From NCBI RefSeq assembly GCF_021654165.1, contig NZ_JAKFZN010000004.1, positions 1 to 64,000 on the forward strand: DNA of 64,000 nt. Direction: 5' to 3'. The position numbers were made by a program, and so were the translations under genes. The notes under the pieces were generated by a model. It was not told the DNA's origin and did not search any database. It worked only from the letters and a program-made list of their open reading frames with translations. Shown here piece by piece: positions 42,876 to 50,635 of the stretch (the stretch's first letter is position 1; every line of letters begins with the position of its first letter). This DNA comes from Nereida sp. MMG025 (lineage in GTDB: Bacteria > Pseudomonadota > Alphaproteobacteria > Rhodobacterales > Rhodobacteraceae).

Positions 42876-43499
42876 ATGGCAGGGGCTGCACAAATTCACG
42901 AAGACGACTCTGTCCTAAGCAGGGCTGACCGCGCGCTTTATCGGCTTGAAAAGCTATTGGGTTTGGTCAGTGGCTTGGCCGTGTTCGGCTTGATGGTGCT
43001 GGCGGTCTTTTCGGTGACAGGGCGCAACTTCTTTGCCGCGCCTCTGCCTGGCTATGTGGATTACATCGAGCAGGCGATGCCACTTATTGCCTTTATGGGT
43101 GTGTCATACACCCAACGCGACGGTGGGCATATCCGTATGGATATGCTGGTTGGCACCTTGAAAGGGCGAATGCTCTATCTGGTCGAATTGATCACGACCC
43201 TTCTTGTTCTGGCACTTATGGTGCTTTTGGTGTGGGGTACTTGGGCCCATTTCCAACGTAGTTTCGATTTTGCCGCCCCGATGTGGAGCCGTGATAGCAG
43301 CATGGATATTGGACTGCCAATTTGGCCTGCCAAATTGCTCGCCCCTGTTGCGTTCAGCGTTTTGACGGTGCGATTGGCCCTGCAAACATGGGGGTTTGCC
43401 CGCGCGGTGGTGACGGGTGTGGCAATCGCTGTTCCATTGCCCATTGATGCGGCGACCGCAGCACAGCTTGAAGCGCGTGCGTTGGAAGGGGACCGCTGA
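42876..43499 (+). CDS. dctQ: TRAP transporter small permease (DctQ family)
   Basis: 207 aa with four membrane helices (LVSGLAVFGLMVLAVFSVTGR; AMPLIAFMGVSYTQRDGG region; LVELITTLLVLALMVLLVWG; KLLAPVAFSVLTVRLALQTW), the DctQ arrangement, including the GHIRMDML loop. It pairs with the large permease DctM. The chosen start (42876) follows GGGAGAGGGG. The stop overlaps the dctM ATG by one base. Confidence 0.87.
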   Translation: MAGAAQIHEDDSVLSRADRALYRLEKLLGLVSGLAVFGLMVLAVFSVTGRNFFAAPLPGYVDYIEQAMPLIAFMGVSYTQRDGGHIRMDMLVGTLKGRMLYLVELITTLLVLALMVLLVWGTWAHFQRSFDFAAPMWSRDSSMDIGLPIWPAKLLAPVAFSVLTVRLALQTWGFARAVVTGVAIAVPLPIDAATAAQLEARALEGDR

Positions 43500-44899
43500 T
43501 GGAACCCATCGAAATCGGCCTTTGGGTCACAGGCGGATTGCTGATTGTTGTTTTGCTTGGCATGCGTGTTGCCTTTGCAGCAGCCATGGCTGGAATGATT
43601 GGACTGATCTGGATTTTCTGGGCCAAACGCGGGATGGACCCCGAGCAGTTTGGTTGGGCCCTCACAGTCGCCGTGAAAACCGCAGGGCAGGTGCCGCATT
43701 CCAAAGTCTCGTCCCAAGCGCTGTCACTGATCCCCACATTTATCATGATTGGATATCTGGCCTACTACGCTGGCCTGACGCGTGCATTGTTTGAGGCCGC
43801 TAAAAAGTGGATCGCATGGGTGCCGGGTGGGTTGGCGGTGTCCACCGTTTTTGCCACCGCAGGATTTGCAGCTGTTTCAGGGGCTTCGGTGGCCACTGCC
43901 GCCGTGTTTGCGCGTATTGCGATCCCGGAGATGCTCAAGATCGGATATGACAAGCGCTTTGCCGCAGGTGTGGTGGCCGCAGGGGGTACGCTTGCCTCTC
44001 TCATTCCGCCATCTGCCATCCTTGTGATCTATGCGATTATTGTCGAACAGGATGTCGGAAAGCTGTTGTTGGCGGGCTTTATTCCGGGCGTGTTCAGCGC
44101 CTTTGTTTATGCCGCGCTTATCATTGGGATGGCCCTGACGATCAAAGGATTTGGCCCCCCTGTCAGCGGCTTTACGTGGAAAGAACGCTTCACCGCCCTG
44201 CCGCCCGCACTGCCCATCGTCGCGGTCGTCGTGATCATCATCATGTTTGTCTACAACCCCTTTGGCGGTGACGCTTGGGGCACCCCAACCGAAGGCGGCG
44301 CAATCGGGGCGTTCATCGTCTTTTTGATGGCCGTTTACCGCGGAATGCGTTGGCCCGAATTGAAATCAGCCTTGCTGGAAACGGCTAAACTTAGCGTGAT
44401 GATCTTTACCATCATTTGGGGGGTGCTGATCTATGTGCGCTTTCTGGGATTTGCGGATTTGCCAGGCGCTTTTGCCGATTGGATCACGTCTTTGCCCTAT
44501 GAGCCGATGATGATCCTTGTGTGTATTCTGTTGGCCTATGCGGTCCTTGGCATGTTCATGGATGCGATCGGGATGCTGTTGCTGACCCTACCCGTCGTCT
44601 ACCCCGCGGTGATGGCGCTGAATGGCGGCGAGGCGGTCTCGGCCACAGATAGCGCCTTTGGCATGTCAGGTCCGATGTGTGCGATCTGGTTCGGCATCCT
44701 TGTGGTGAAAATGGCGGAATTCTGTTTGATCACACCGCCCATCGGTTTGAACTGTTTTGTGGTGGCAGGGGTGCGTGATGACATCAGCGTGCAGGATGTT
44801 TTCAAAGGGGTGACACCGTTTTTCATCGCTGACGGGATCACAATCGCGCTGTTGGTCAGCTTCCCATCGATTGTTTTGTGGCTTCCGTCACTGGTCTGA
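43499..44899 (+). CDS. dctM: TRAP transporter large permease (DctM family)
   Basis: 466 aa, about 12 membrane segments. Typical DctM elements are ATAGFAAVSGASVATAAVFARIAIPEM, VVAAGGTLASLIPPSAILVIYAI (the PPS loop), TEGGAIGAF and FLITPPIGLNCFVVAGV near the C-terminus (here FCLITPPIGLN). It moves the ligand together with sodium or protons. Translation is coupled to dctQ through a TGATG junction. Confidence 0.92.
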   Translation: MEPIEIGLWVTGGLLIVVLLGMRVAFAAAMAGMIGLIWIFWAKRGMDPEQFGWALTVAVKTAGQVPHSKVSSQALSLIPTFIMIGYLAYYAGLTRALFEAAKKWIAWVPGGLAVSTVFATAGFAAVSGASVATAAVFARIAIPEMLKIGYDKRFAAGVVAAGGTLASLIPPSAILVIYAIIVEQDVGKLLLAGFIPGVFSAFVYAALIIGMALTIKGFGPPVSGFTWKERFTALPPALPIVAVVVIIIMFVYNPFGGDAWGTPTEGGAIGAFIVFLMAVYRGMRWPELKSALLETAKLSVMIFTIIWGVLIYVRFLGFADLPGAFADWITSLPYEPMMILVCILLAYAVLGMFMDAIGMLLLTLPVVYPAVMALNGGEAVSATDSAFGMSGPMCAIWFGILVVKMAEFCLITPPIGLNCFVVAGVRDDISVQDVFKGVTPFFIADGITIALLVSFPSIVLWLPSLV

Positions 44900-44943
44900 T
44901 GGGGGAATAGGAAAAGGTAAAAGGTAGGTGGGTGGTGCCGCAC

Positions 44944-44999
44944 GCGATCCTGAGGATCGCTTTCGCGCACTCATTCTAAAATTTTCAATTTTAAGAATG
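44944..44999 (-). repeat. two hairpins just after tRNA-Ala
   Basis: GCGATCC/GGATCGC (44944-44950, 44954-44960; loop TGA) and an AT-rich stem pairing CATTCTAAAATT (44972-44983) with AATTTTAAGAATG (44987-44999; one bulged base). In the direction of tRNA transcription the AT-rich stem starts two bases after the CCA end. They may define the tRNA transcript end and are probably part of a wider repeat. Confidence 0.5.
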
Positions 45000-45000
45000 T

Positions 45001-45076
45001 TGGTGGACCCTAGCGGGATCGAACCGCTGACCTCCTGCATGCCATGCAGGCGCTCTCCCAGCTGAGCTAAGGGCCC
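45001..45076 (-). tRNA. tRNA-Ala (anticodon GGC)
   Basis: Complete minus-strand tRNA: acceptor GGGCCCT paired with AGGGTCC, the D arm TAGCTCAGCTGGGAGAGC, anticodon stem CCTGC/GCAGG around ATGGCAT with anticodon GGC, T arm with GGTTCGATCCC, and CCA encoded at 45003-45001. It reads GCC codons. Confidence 0.97.
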
Positions 45077-45142
45077 TTGAAGCGGCTGATTAGCCGCGTG
45101 CGCAGGGGAGTTCAAGTGCAAAAACACCCCCGCGTTTAATTC

Positions 45143-45475
45143 TTAGGTGTCGTCGTCGCCTTCGGCTGCAACATCCGCAATTTCGTCAAGCGACACGTTA
45201 TCGTCGTCGTCATCGTCTTCCAGAACGTCGTCGCCCAGATCCACATCGACATCATCATCGTCCAAAACGATGTCTTCATCTGTTTCAACCTGATCGCCAT
45301 CTGCCTTTGCAGTCGCTGGATCGGCCTTATCAGCCACCATTGTGCTATTTTTGTTGGCGTCAACAGTTACTTCTTCGCCCGTGTAGGGGCTGACGATTGG
45401 TGTGCGGCCCAAATCGTAAAAACGCTTGCCAGTTGTGGGGCACAGGCGTTTGACGCCCCATTCTTCTTTCGACAT
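45143..45475 (-). CDS. FYDLN-acid family protein (TIGR02300)
   Basis: 110 aa. Residues 1-45 carry the family core (MSKEEWGVKRLCPTTGKRFYDLGRTPIVSPYTGEEV, including a single Cys and the FYDL motif). The rest is an extremely acidic tail dominated by Asp (about residues 65-110). The function of this alphaproteobacterial family is unknown; the acidic tail suggests binding to a basic partner. The start at 45475 is the only ATG in front of the core. It lies 5' of the tRNA-Ala on the same strand. Confidence 0.88.
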   Translation of the reverse strand: MSKEEWGVKRLCPTTGKRFYDLGRTPIVSPYTGEEVTVDANKNSTMVADKADPATAKADGDQVETDEDIVLDDDDVDVDLGDDVLEDDDDDDNVSLDEIADVAAEGDDDT

Positions 45476-45629
45476 GTCGGGTCCTCTGGGTTGAGGGTGA
45501 AATACAAGTACATAAGAGCGCGATAGGCGCAGCCCTTTGGCTATCGAAGGCAGGTGCCATAACTGGCAAGGTCTGTCAAAGTGATTCCGCGGGTTTGCGA
45601 AAACTAAGAGCGTTTTGGGGCATGACAAG

Positions 45630-46325
45630 ATGAGTGTGACAGAAATTGTGCTGCAAGGTGAGCCGACTGTGACGGTGCAGATGCGTCGCTCTGCGGCGGC
45701 GCGGCGGATGTCGCTTCGGGTTTCCAGTTTGGACGGGCGGGTCAGCCTGACCGTGCCCAAACGCGGATCGGAACGCGAAGCGCTTGCCTTCCTGCACAGC
45801 AAAGAGATGTGGCTGCGCAAACATCTGGCCCGACAAGCCCCCATGATCAATGTAGATCATGGCGTTGAAGTCCCGATTGGCGGCCAGATGTACGAAGTGG
45901 TCCAAGCCACCAAGCGCGGCGTTCATATCGAAGATAGGCAGCTTCGTGTCGGGGGCGCTGCAAACGCAGGAGCCAAGGTGCAGGCCTATCTCAAGGCGCA
46001 AGCGCGGCTGATCCTGCACCGGGAGGCTGATCAGTTTTCGCAGAAACTGGGAAAACCCTATGGCAAGTTAACACTGCGCGACACGCGATCTCGTTGGGGG
46101 TCATGTTCCAGCAGCGGCAATCTGAATTTTTCGTGGCGATTGATCATGGCCCCGCCCAAGGTGCTGTCCTATGTCGCGGCCCACGAAGTGGCGCATCTGG
46201 CCCAGATGAACCATTCGGATCGGTTTTGGGGCGTCTGCCGCGATCTGTTTGGCGCCTATGAAGAGGAACGGACATGGCTCCGCGTGCATGGGGCCTCGCT
46301 TCATCAGTATCGTTTCAAGGATTGA
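45630..46325 (+). CDS. YgjP-like M48-type metallopeptidase domain protein
   Basis: 231 aa. The zinc site is HEVAHLAQMNHSDRFW (HExxH near residue 180), and the preceding TRSRWGSCSSSGNLNFSWRLIMAP segment is typical of the DUF45/YgjP family, which resembles SprT zincins. It is presumed cytoplasmic and its substrates are unknown. The ATG at 45630 is preferred to a TTG five codons upstream. Confidence 0.85.
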   Translation: MSVTEIVLQGEPTVTVQMRRSAAARRMSLRVSSLDGRVSLTVPKRGSEREALAFLHSKEMWLRKHLARQAPMINVDHGVEVPIGGQMYEVVQATKRGVHIEDRQLRVGGAANAGAKVQAYLKAQARLILHREADQFSQKLGKPYGKLTLRDTRSRWGSCSSSGNLNFSWRLIMAPPKVLSYVAAHEVAHLAQMNHSDRFWGVCRDLFGAYEEERTWLRVHGASLHQYRFKD

Positions 46326-46338
46326 CCCGAATTGCGGT

Positions 46339-46348
46339 TGTGATCACA
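46339..46348. promoter_or_regulatory. TGTGATCACA palindrome upstream of GntR regulator
   Basis: A perfect 10-base palindrome, TGTGATCACA, ends 8 bases before the GntR start codon. The same sequence occurs in pairs upstream of sucC and sdhC. A single site over the translation start region is a usual place for autorepression. Confidence 0.6.
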
Positions 46349-46356
46349 CTTGGCCC

Positions 46357-47007
46357 ATGTTGATCCAATCTCGAAACGATCCGTCCCCGTCTGCCGCGCA
46401 TGAACGTGTTTACCGCACCCTGCGGTTGCGCATCATGCATGGTGATCTGTTGCCAGGCCAATCCTTGACGCTTCGGGGCATCGGGAAAGAATACGATGTG
46501 TCGATGACACCTGTGCGCGAAGCAATGCGCAGGTTGGTGGCAGAAGGGGCTTTGTCGCTTTCATCGTCCGGGCGGGTCAGCACGCCCGAATTGTCCAACG
46601 AACGGATCGAAGAACTGGCCGCCATCCGTGCTTTGCTGGAACCCGAGTTGAGCAGCCGTGCGCTGCCGCGGGCCCATATCGCGCTGATTGAACGGCTGGA
46701 AAGCATCAATGAACAGATAGATCAGGTCATCGCGCGGTCTGATGCGGTGGGCTATATTCGGACCAATCTGGAATTCCACCGCACGCTTTACCTCAGGGCT
46801 CAGGCGCCTGCGATGTTGGCCTTGGCGGAAACCGTCTGGCTACAATTAGGCCCGACCATGCGCAAACTTTATGGACGGTTGCGCCGCACTGAAAGCCCCC
46901 GAAATCATCGCCTGATTTTATCAGCGCTCAAGGCAGGGGATGAGCCGGGCTTGCGTCTCGCTGTCCGCTCTGATGTGACAAGCGGTTTGCGGATGCTCAA
47001 ACAGTAG
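46357..47007 (+). CDS. GntR family regulator, FCD subfamily
   Basis: 216 aa. The winged helix is at about residues 15-80 (RVYRTLRLRIMHGDLLPGQSLTLRGIGKEYDVSMTPVREAMRRLVAEG). The FCD ligand domain is at about 85-210 with metal-site-type residues in the FHRTLYLRA region and NHRLILSAL. Such regulators usually sense a carboxylate. Next gene: an agmatinase-family hydrolase, 11 bases downstream in the same operon. The palindrome TGTGATCACA at its own promoter makes it a candidate for the factor that also binds upstream of sucC and sdhC. A second regulator of the same type elsewhere is equally possible. Confidence 0.85.
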   Translation: MLIQSRNDPSPSAAHERVYRTLRLRIMHGDLLPGQSLTLRGIGKEYDVSMTPVREAMRRLVAEGALSLSSSGRVSTPELSNERIEELAAIRALLEPELSSRALPRAHIALIERLESINEQIDQVIARSDAVGYIRTNLEFHRTLYLRAQAPAMLALAETVWLQLGPTMRKLYGRLRRTESPRNHRLILSALKAGDEPGLRLAVRSDVTSGLRMLKQ

Positions 47008-47018
47008 GAGAGCAAGAT

Positions 47019-47966
47019 ATGGGGGAGTATGAAACGGGTCGATTGAATTTGCCGTTCGTGGGCATATCCACCTTCGGGAAATATCCCTATGTGCAAGACT
47101 GGGATGCCATCGACGCGGATGTCGCTGTGATGGGTGCGCCTTTTGATTTTGGCACGCAATGGCGTGCCGGTGCACGCTTTGGCCCGCGCGGTGTGCGCGA
47201 GGCGTCCACGCTCTTTTCCTTTGGCCACGCGGGGGCCTATGACCATGAAGATGACGTGACCTATCTGGATCCCGCTAAGGTGCGCATTGTTGATATCGGT
47301 GATGCAGACATCGTCCATACAGATACTGTGACCAGCCATGCCAACATCCGATATGGCGTTGAAAAGATGCTGGCGGCAGGGGCATTGCCGGTCGTGATCG
47401 GTGGCGATCACTCGGTCAATATTCCTTGTATCGAAGCCTTTGAAGGGCAAGAGCCCTTCCATCTGGTGCAGATTGATGCCCATCTTGATTTCGTAGATGA
47501 ACGCCACGGGGTGACACGTGGGCATGGCAATCCGATGCGGCGGGCAGCGGACAAGCCCTTTGTCACTGGCTTAACGCAAATCGGCATTCGAAATGTATCC
47601 AGCACTGCCAAAGAGGGCTATGCGACGGCCCGTGCAATGGGGTCTGATATCTTGAGCGTCAGGCAGGCCCGTGCTTTGGGGGCGCAGGCGCTGGCTGATC
47701 GAATACCCAAAGGGCGGGTGTATCTGACAATCGATATTGACGGGTTCGATCCCAGTATCGCGCCTGGTACTGGCACACCAAGCCACGGTGGTTTTGGATA
47801 TTATGATGTGCTGGAGTTTATCAACGCGCTGGTGCAACGCTGCGATATTGTGGGGATTGATTTGGTTGAGGTCTCGCCCGACCATGATCAGACTGGCATC
47901 ACCAGTGTTTTGGCCGCACAGGTGCTGCTGAACACCATCGGTCGTATCTTGCATCACCGTTCGTAA
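47019..47966 (+). CDS. speB: agmatinase-family ureohydrolase
   Basis: 315 aa with the two-metal site of the arginase fold: GGDHSVNIP (about residues 127-135), DAHLDFVD (about 153-160) and DIDGFDPSIAPGTGTP (about 237-252). Agmatinase releases urea and putrescine from agmatine; other members act on guanidinobutyrate, proclavaminate or guanidine, so the substrate is not certain. AGGAGAGC precedes the ATG. It is cotranscribed with the GntR regulator. The stop codon lies inside a 28-base palindrome. Confidence 0.82.
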   Translation: MGEYETGRLNLPFVGISTFGKYPYVQDWDAIDADVAVMGAPFDFGTQWRAGARFGPRGVREASTLFSFGHAGAYDHEDDVTYLDPAKVRIVDIGDADIVHTDTVTSHANIRYGVEKMLAAGALPVVIGGDHSVNIPCIEAFEGQEPFHLVQIDAHLDFVDERHGVTRGHGNPMRRAADKPFVTGLTQIGIRNVSSTAKEGYATARAMGSDILSVRQARALGAQALADRIPKGRVYLTIDIDGFDPSIAPGTGTPSHGGFGYYDVLEFINALVQRCDIVGIDLVEVSPDHDQTGITSVLAAQVLLNTIGRILHHRS

Positions 47967-47989
47967 GCTGAGCACATGCTCAGCTTACG
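47962..47989. terminator. 28-base palindrome over the agmatinase stop codon
   Basis: 13-base perfect arms reading outward from a CA centre (CGTAAGCTGAGCA and TGCTCAGCTTACG). It covers the TAA of the agmatinase gene and lies directly before dispersed repeat copy B, between convergent genes, so it probably helps end both transcripts. Confidence 0.6.
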
Positions 47990-48041
47990 GTGGGGGCGCT
48001 GCCCCCACACCCCCGAGGTATTTTGCCAACAATGAAGGGGG
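47990..48041 (+). repeat. dispersed hairpin repeat, copy B
   Basis: Stem GTGGGGGC / GCCCCCAC (47990-47997 and 48001-48008) with loop GCT, then CCCCGAGGTATTT, three variable bases and CAACAATGAAGGG. It lies between the convergent agmatinase and lpd genes. Confidence 0.75.
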
Positions 48042-48042
48042 A

Positions 48043-49431
48043 TCAGCTATGGATTGGGCCGTCCCCGCAGGCAAGTGCGGCCTCGCGCACGGCTTCTGAG
48101 TAAGTCGGGTGTGCGTGGCATGTGCGCGCGAGGTCTTCGGCGGCAGCGCCGAACTCCATTGCAACGCAGATTTCATGCAGCAAATCACCCGCCATGGGGC
48201 CGATGATATGTGCGCCAAGGATACGGTCGGTGTCTTTGTCGGCGAGGATTTTGACAAAACCGTCTGCTGCAAAATTGGCCTTTGCGCGGCCGTTGCCCAT
48301 AAAGCTGAACTTGCCTGCTTTGTAGGCACGGCCCTGTTTTTTCAAAGTTTCTTCGGTTTCGCCAACGCTTGCGACTTCGGGATGCGTATAGATGACGCCC
48401 GGGATCACGTTGTAATTTACGTGGGGGTGCTGTCCTGCGATCAGCTCGGCCAAGGCCATGCCTTCGTCTTCGGCTTTGTGGGCCAGCATCGGACCGTCGA
48501 TGGCGTCACCGATGGCATAGATGCCCTCTACGCTGGTTTTGTAGCCTGCGTCGGTTTTGATCTGACCGCGGTCCGACATGGCGACACCAAGCGCTTCGAG
48601 ACCAAGCCCGTCGGTGAAGGGTTTGCGGCCCGTGGCGACCAGAACAGTGTCGGCATCGATGGTATGTTCGCTGTCGTCCTTGCGCAGTTTATAGGTGACT
48701 TTCGCCTTTGTTTTAGAAGCGTCGACGGATTGGACGGCGGCGCCTAGGGTGAAGTTAATGCCCTGTTTTGTCAGGAGCTTTTGGAAGGTGCGCTGGACTT
48801 CTGCGTCCATGCCCGGGGTGATCGCATCAAGAAATTCGATCACATGCACCTCTGATCCCAGACGCGCGTAGACGCTGCCAAGCTCAAGCCCGATGACGCC
48901 TGCGCCGATCACGACCAGTTTCTTGGGGATTTTGGGCAGTTCCAGGGCGCCTGTGCTGTCGACCACTACTTTTTGGTCAACCTCGATGCCCGGCAGTGCC
49001 GTGGGCACAGAGCCTGATGCGACGATGATACTTTTGGCTTCATGCACGTCATCGCCCACTTTGACCTGACCTGCAGAGGGGATGCTGCCCCATCCTTTGA
49101 GCCAGTCTATCTTGTTCTTTTTAAACAGAAATTCGATGCCTTTGGTGTTGGCATCAATGGTGTCCTGTTTGTAGGTTTGCATCTGTTTCCAGTCGACGGA
49201 CGGTGACTTGCCCTTCAGGCCCATGGCAGCGAAATTATGTTCGGCTTCGTGCAGCATATGGCTGGCGTGCAGCAGGGCTTTGGACGGGATGCAGCCCACG
49301 TTCAGACAGGTGCCACCGAGGGTGTCGCGGCCTTCGACAACAGCGGTTTTCAGGCCCAATTGGGCGCAGCGGATGGCGCAGACATAGCCGCCTGGGCCGC
49401 TGCCGATTACGATGACGTCATAGCTGGACAT
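48043..49431 (-). CDS. lpd: dihydrolipoyl dehydrogenase (E3)
   Basis: 462 aa flavoprotein. The N-terminal FAD motif is [12 protein letters not shown], the redox-active disulfide is [14 protein letters not shown] (about residues 40-53), the NAD motif is [14 protein letters not shown], and the C-terminal dimer motif contains [10 protein letters not shown] with the catalytic His and Glu. It reoxidises lipoamide on the 2-oxoglutarate dehydrogenase complex encoded just upstream. The start at 49431 begins the family sequence. It is the last gene of the leftward suc operon, separated from odhB by the MAPEG and orphan genes. Confidence 0.94.
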   Translation of the reverse strand: MSSYDVIVIGSGPGGYVCAIRCAQLGLKTAVVEGRDTLGGTCLNVGCIPSKALLHASHMLHEAEHNFAAMGLKGKSPSVDWKQMQTYKQDTIDANTKGIEFLFKKNKIDWLKGWGSIPSAGQVKVGDDVHEAKSIIVASGSVPTALPGIEVDQKVVVDSTGALELPKIPKKLVVIGAGVIGLELGSVYARLGSEVHVIEFLDAITPGMDAEVQRTFQKLLTKQGINFTLGAAVQSVDASKTKAKVTYKLRKDDSEHTIDADTVLVATGRKPFTDGLGLEALGVAMSDRGQIKTDAGYKTSVEGIYAIGDAIDGPMLAHKAEDEGMALAELIAGQHPHVNYNVIPGVIYTHPEVASVGETEETLKKQGRAYKAGKFSFMGNGRAKANFAADGFVKILADKDTDRILGAHIIGPMAGDLLHEICVAMEFGAAAEDLARTCHAHPTYSEAVREAALACGDGPIHS

Positions 49432-49550
49432 GGGTTTCTCCTTGGTTCGAACGCGGGTCGATTTTGGCGCTTTTCGGGCTGTCATTCGATGTATGGCCTA
49501 GCGTCTGCTGGGCGTCTGCTACGCGTATGACAACAAAAAGAGTCAGGTAT

Positions 49551-49940
49551 TCAAAAAAGCGCTGCGATAAGCATGGTTAATGTGGCAAGAAATCCCACCA
49601 TCCAGATGACGCTGCGCCACGGGGCGAGGCCTTGGACATAGGCGGGGATGTAGAGGATGCGCGCGATCAGATAGGTGTGCGCGGCGGCTTGGGTGATGGT
49701 GTTGGATTTGTCGCTCAGCGTGACGACCAGCACGGCGATCGTGAAGAGGATCAACCCTTCAAAATGGTTGTTCATGGCCCGTTGCAAACGGCCTGCGGTA
49801 CCCGTCAGCTCGACCTTTTTGTCGCGTGGTCCCATTGCGGCCTTGGAGCCGACTTGCAGATTGGCCGCGACCGAGTAGAGCACGAATTGCACGACTTGGA
49901 GAAGGGCGGCGAGGGTGAGGACGTGGAGTTCGGGGGTCAC
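49551..49940 (-). CDS. MAPEG family membrane protein
   Basis: 129 aa with four membrane helices and the MAPEG pattern (NHFEGLILFTIAVLV, ARILYIPAYVQGLAPWRSVIW). Family members are glutathione-linked or eicosanoid enzymes in eukaryotes; the bacterial role is unknown. It starts with GTG at 49940, one base after the upstream orphan gene's stop. MAPEG-type genes are commonly found between odhB and lpd in Rhodobacteraceae as far as I recall. Confidence 0.83.
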   Translation of the reverse strand: MTPELHVLTLAALLQVVQFVLYSVAANLQVGSKAAMGPRDKKVELTGTAGRLQRAMNNHFEGLILFTIAVLVVTLSDKSNTITQAAAHTYLIARILYIPAYVQGLAPWRSVIWMVGFLATLTMLIAALF

Positions 49941-49941
49941 T

Positions 49942-50634
49942 TCATGTCTCCGTAGGGGCTACGAGCAGCTTGGGAGGTGCTGGAAGTTGAGGCACTGGTG
50001 GGTTGTTAAAGCCTTCAATTAAAGATTGGTGCTTTTCGCTCGCTTCCTGTTGTAAACCGATAACTTGCATAATTGTGGCGATGGCGTCTGGTGCATCAGC
50101 AAGAAATGCTGTTGTTCCTCCAAGTCCCATTGCCACAAACGCAAGAGTCTTCATGAGATCGGAATACGCAATGGATTTTTTGGCAAGATCGGCTATCAGT
50201 TCGTCGAGCTTGTTGAGTGCCATTTCTTTTTTTTCGGCTTCGAGATCAGAGTCTCGAATTGCCTTTTTCAACCGTTCGATTTCAACTTCGATACGTTCTT
50301 TGACGGGCTCCGAAACTACCAAAATACCGTTATATGGGGCATTTCGGGCTCTAATATTCCAACGAGCAGCCGTAGCCGCTACTTGCGCTTTTATGGACGG
50401 AAAATCTTCATCTATATTCCCGTAGGAACTGTCAATGATGACCCCTAAGCCAAGCTCTGTAGAAAGTGCATTTAGCGTTTCTGTGTATTCAACTTTTGCG
50501 TCAAATACAAAGTCTGCAGTCTGTTGGTCGTAGTAATTAGCAAGCCTCTTCTCTATGGTATCTCTTAACTGAAGCCATTTTTCAATCGGTTCGGTCGGGA
50601 GGTTGTCATAGTCTTTGGCTTCGAGCAGTGCCAT
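49942..50634 (-). CDS. orphan protein inserted in the odhB-lpd interval
   Basis: 230 aa, no family recognised. The first half is soluble (residues 1-105). Residues 110-155 look coiled coil (RIEVEIERLKKAIRDSDLEAEKKEMALNKLDEL), followed by a hydrophobic stretch at about 165-195 (TLAFVAMGLGGTTAFLADAPDAIATIMQVIGL) and a Pro-rich tail. By eye its DNA is clearly more AT-rich than the flanking odhB and MAPEG genes, with long T runs. It is tightly packed, with one base on each side, yet it interrupts an otherwise metabolic operon, so recent acquisition is likely. Confidence 0.65.
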   Translation of the reverse strand: MALLEAKDYDNLPTEPIEKWLQLRDTIEKRLANYYDQQTADFVFDAKVEYTETLNALSTELGLGVIIDSSYGNIDEDFPSIKAQVAATAARWNIRARNAPYNGILVVSEPVKERIEVEIERLKKAIRDSDLEAEKKEMALNKLDELIADLAKKSIAYSDLMKTLAFVAMGLGGTTAFLADAPDAIATIMQVIGLQQEASEKHQSLIEGFNNPPVPQLPAPPKLLVAPTET

Positions 50635-50635
50635 C

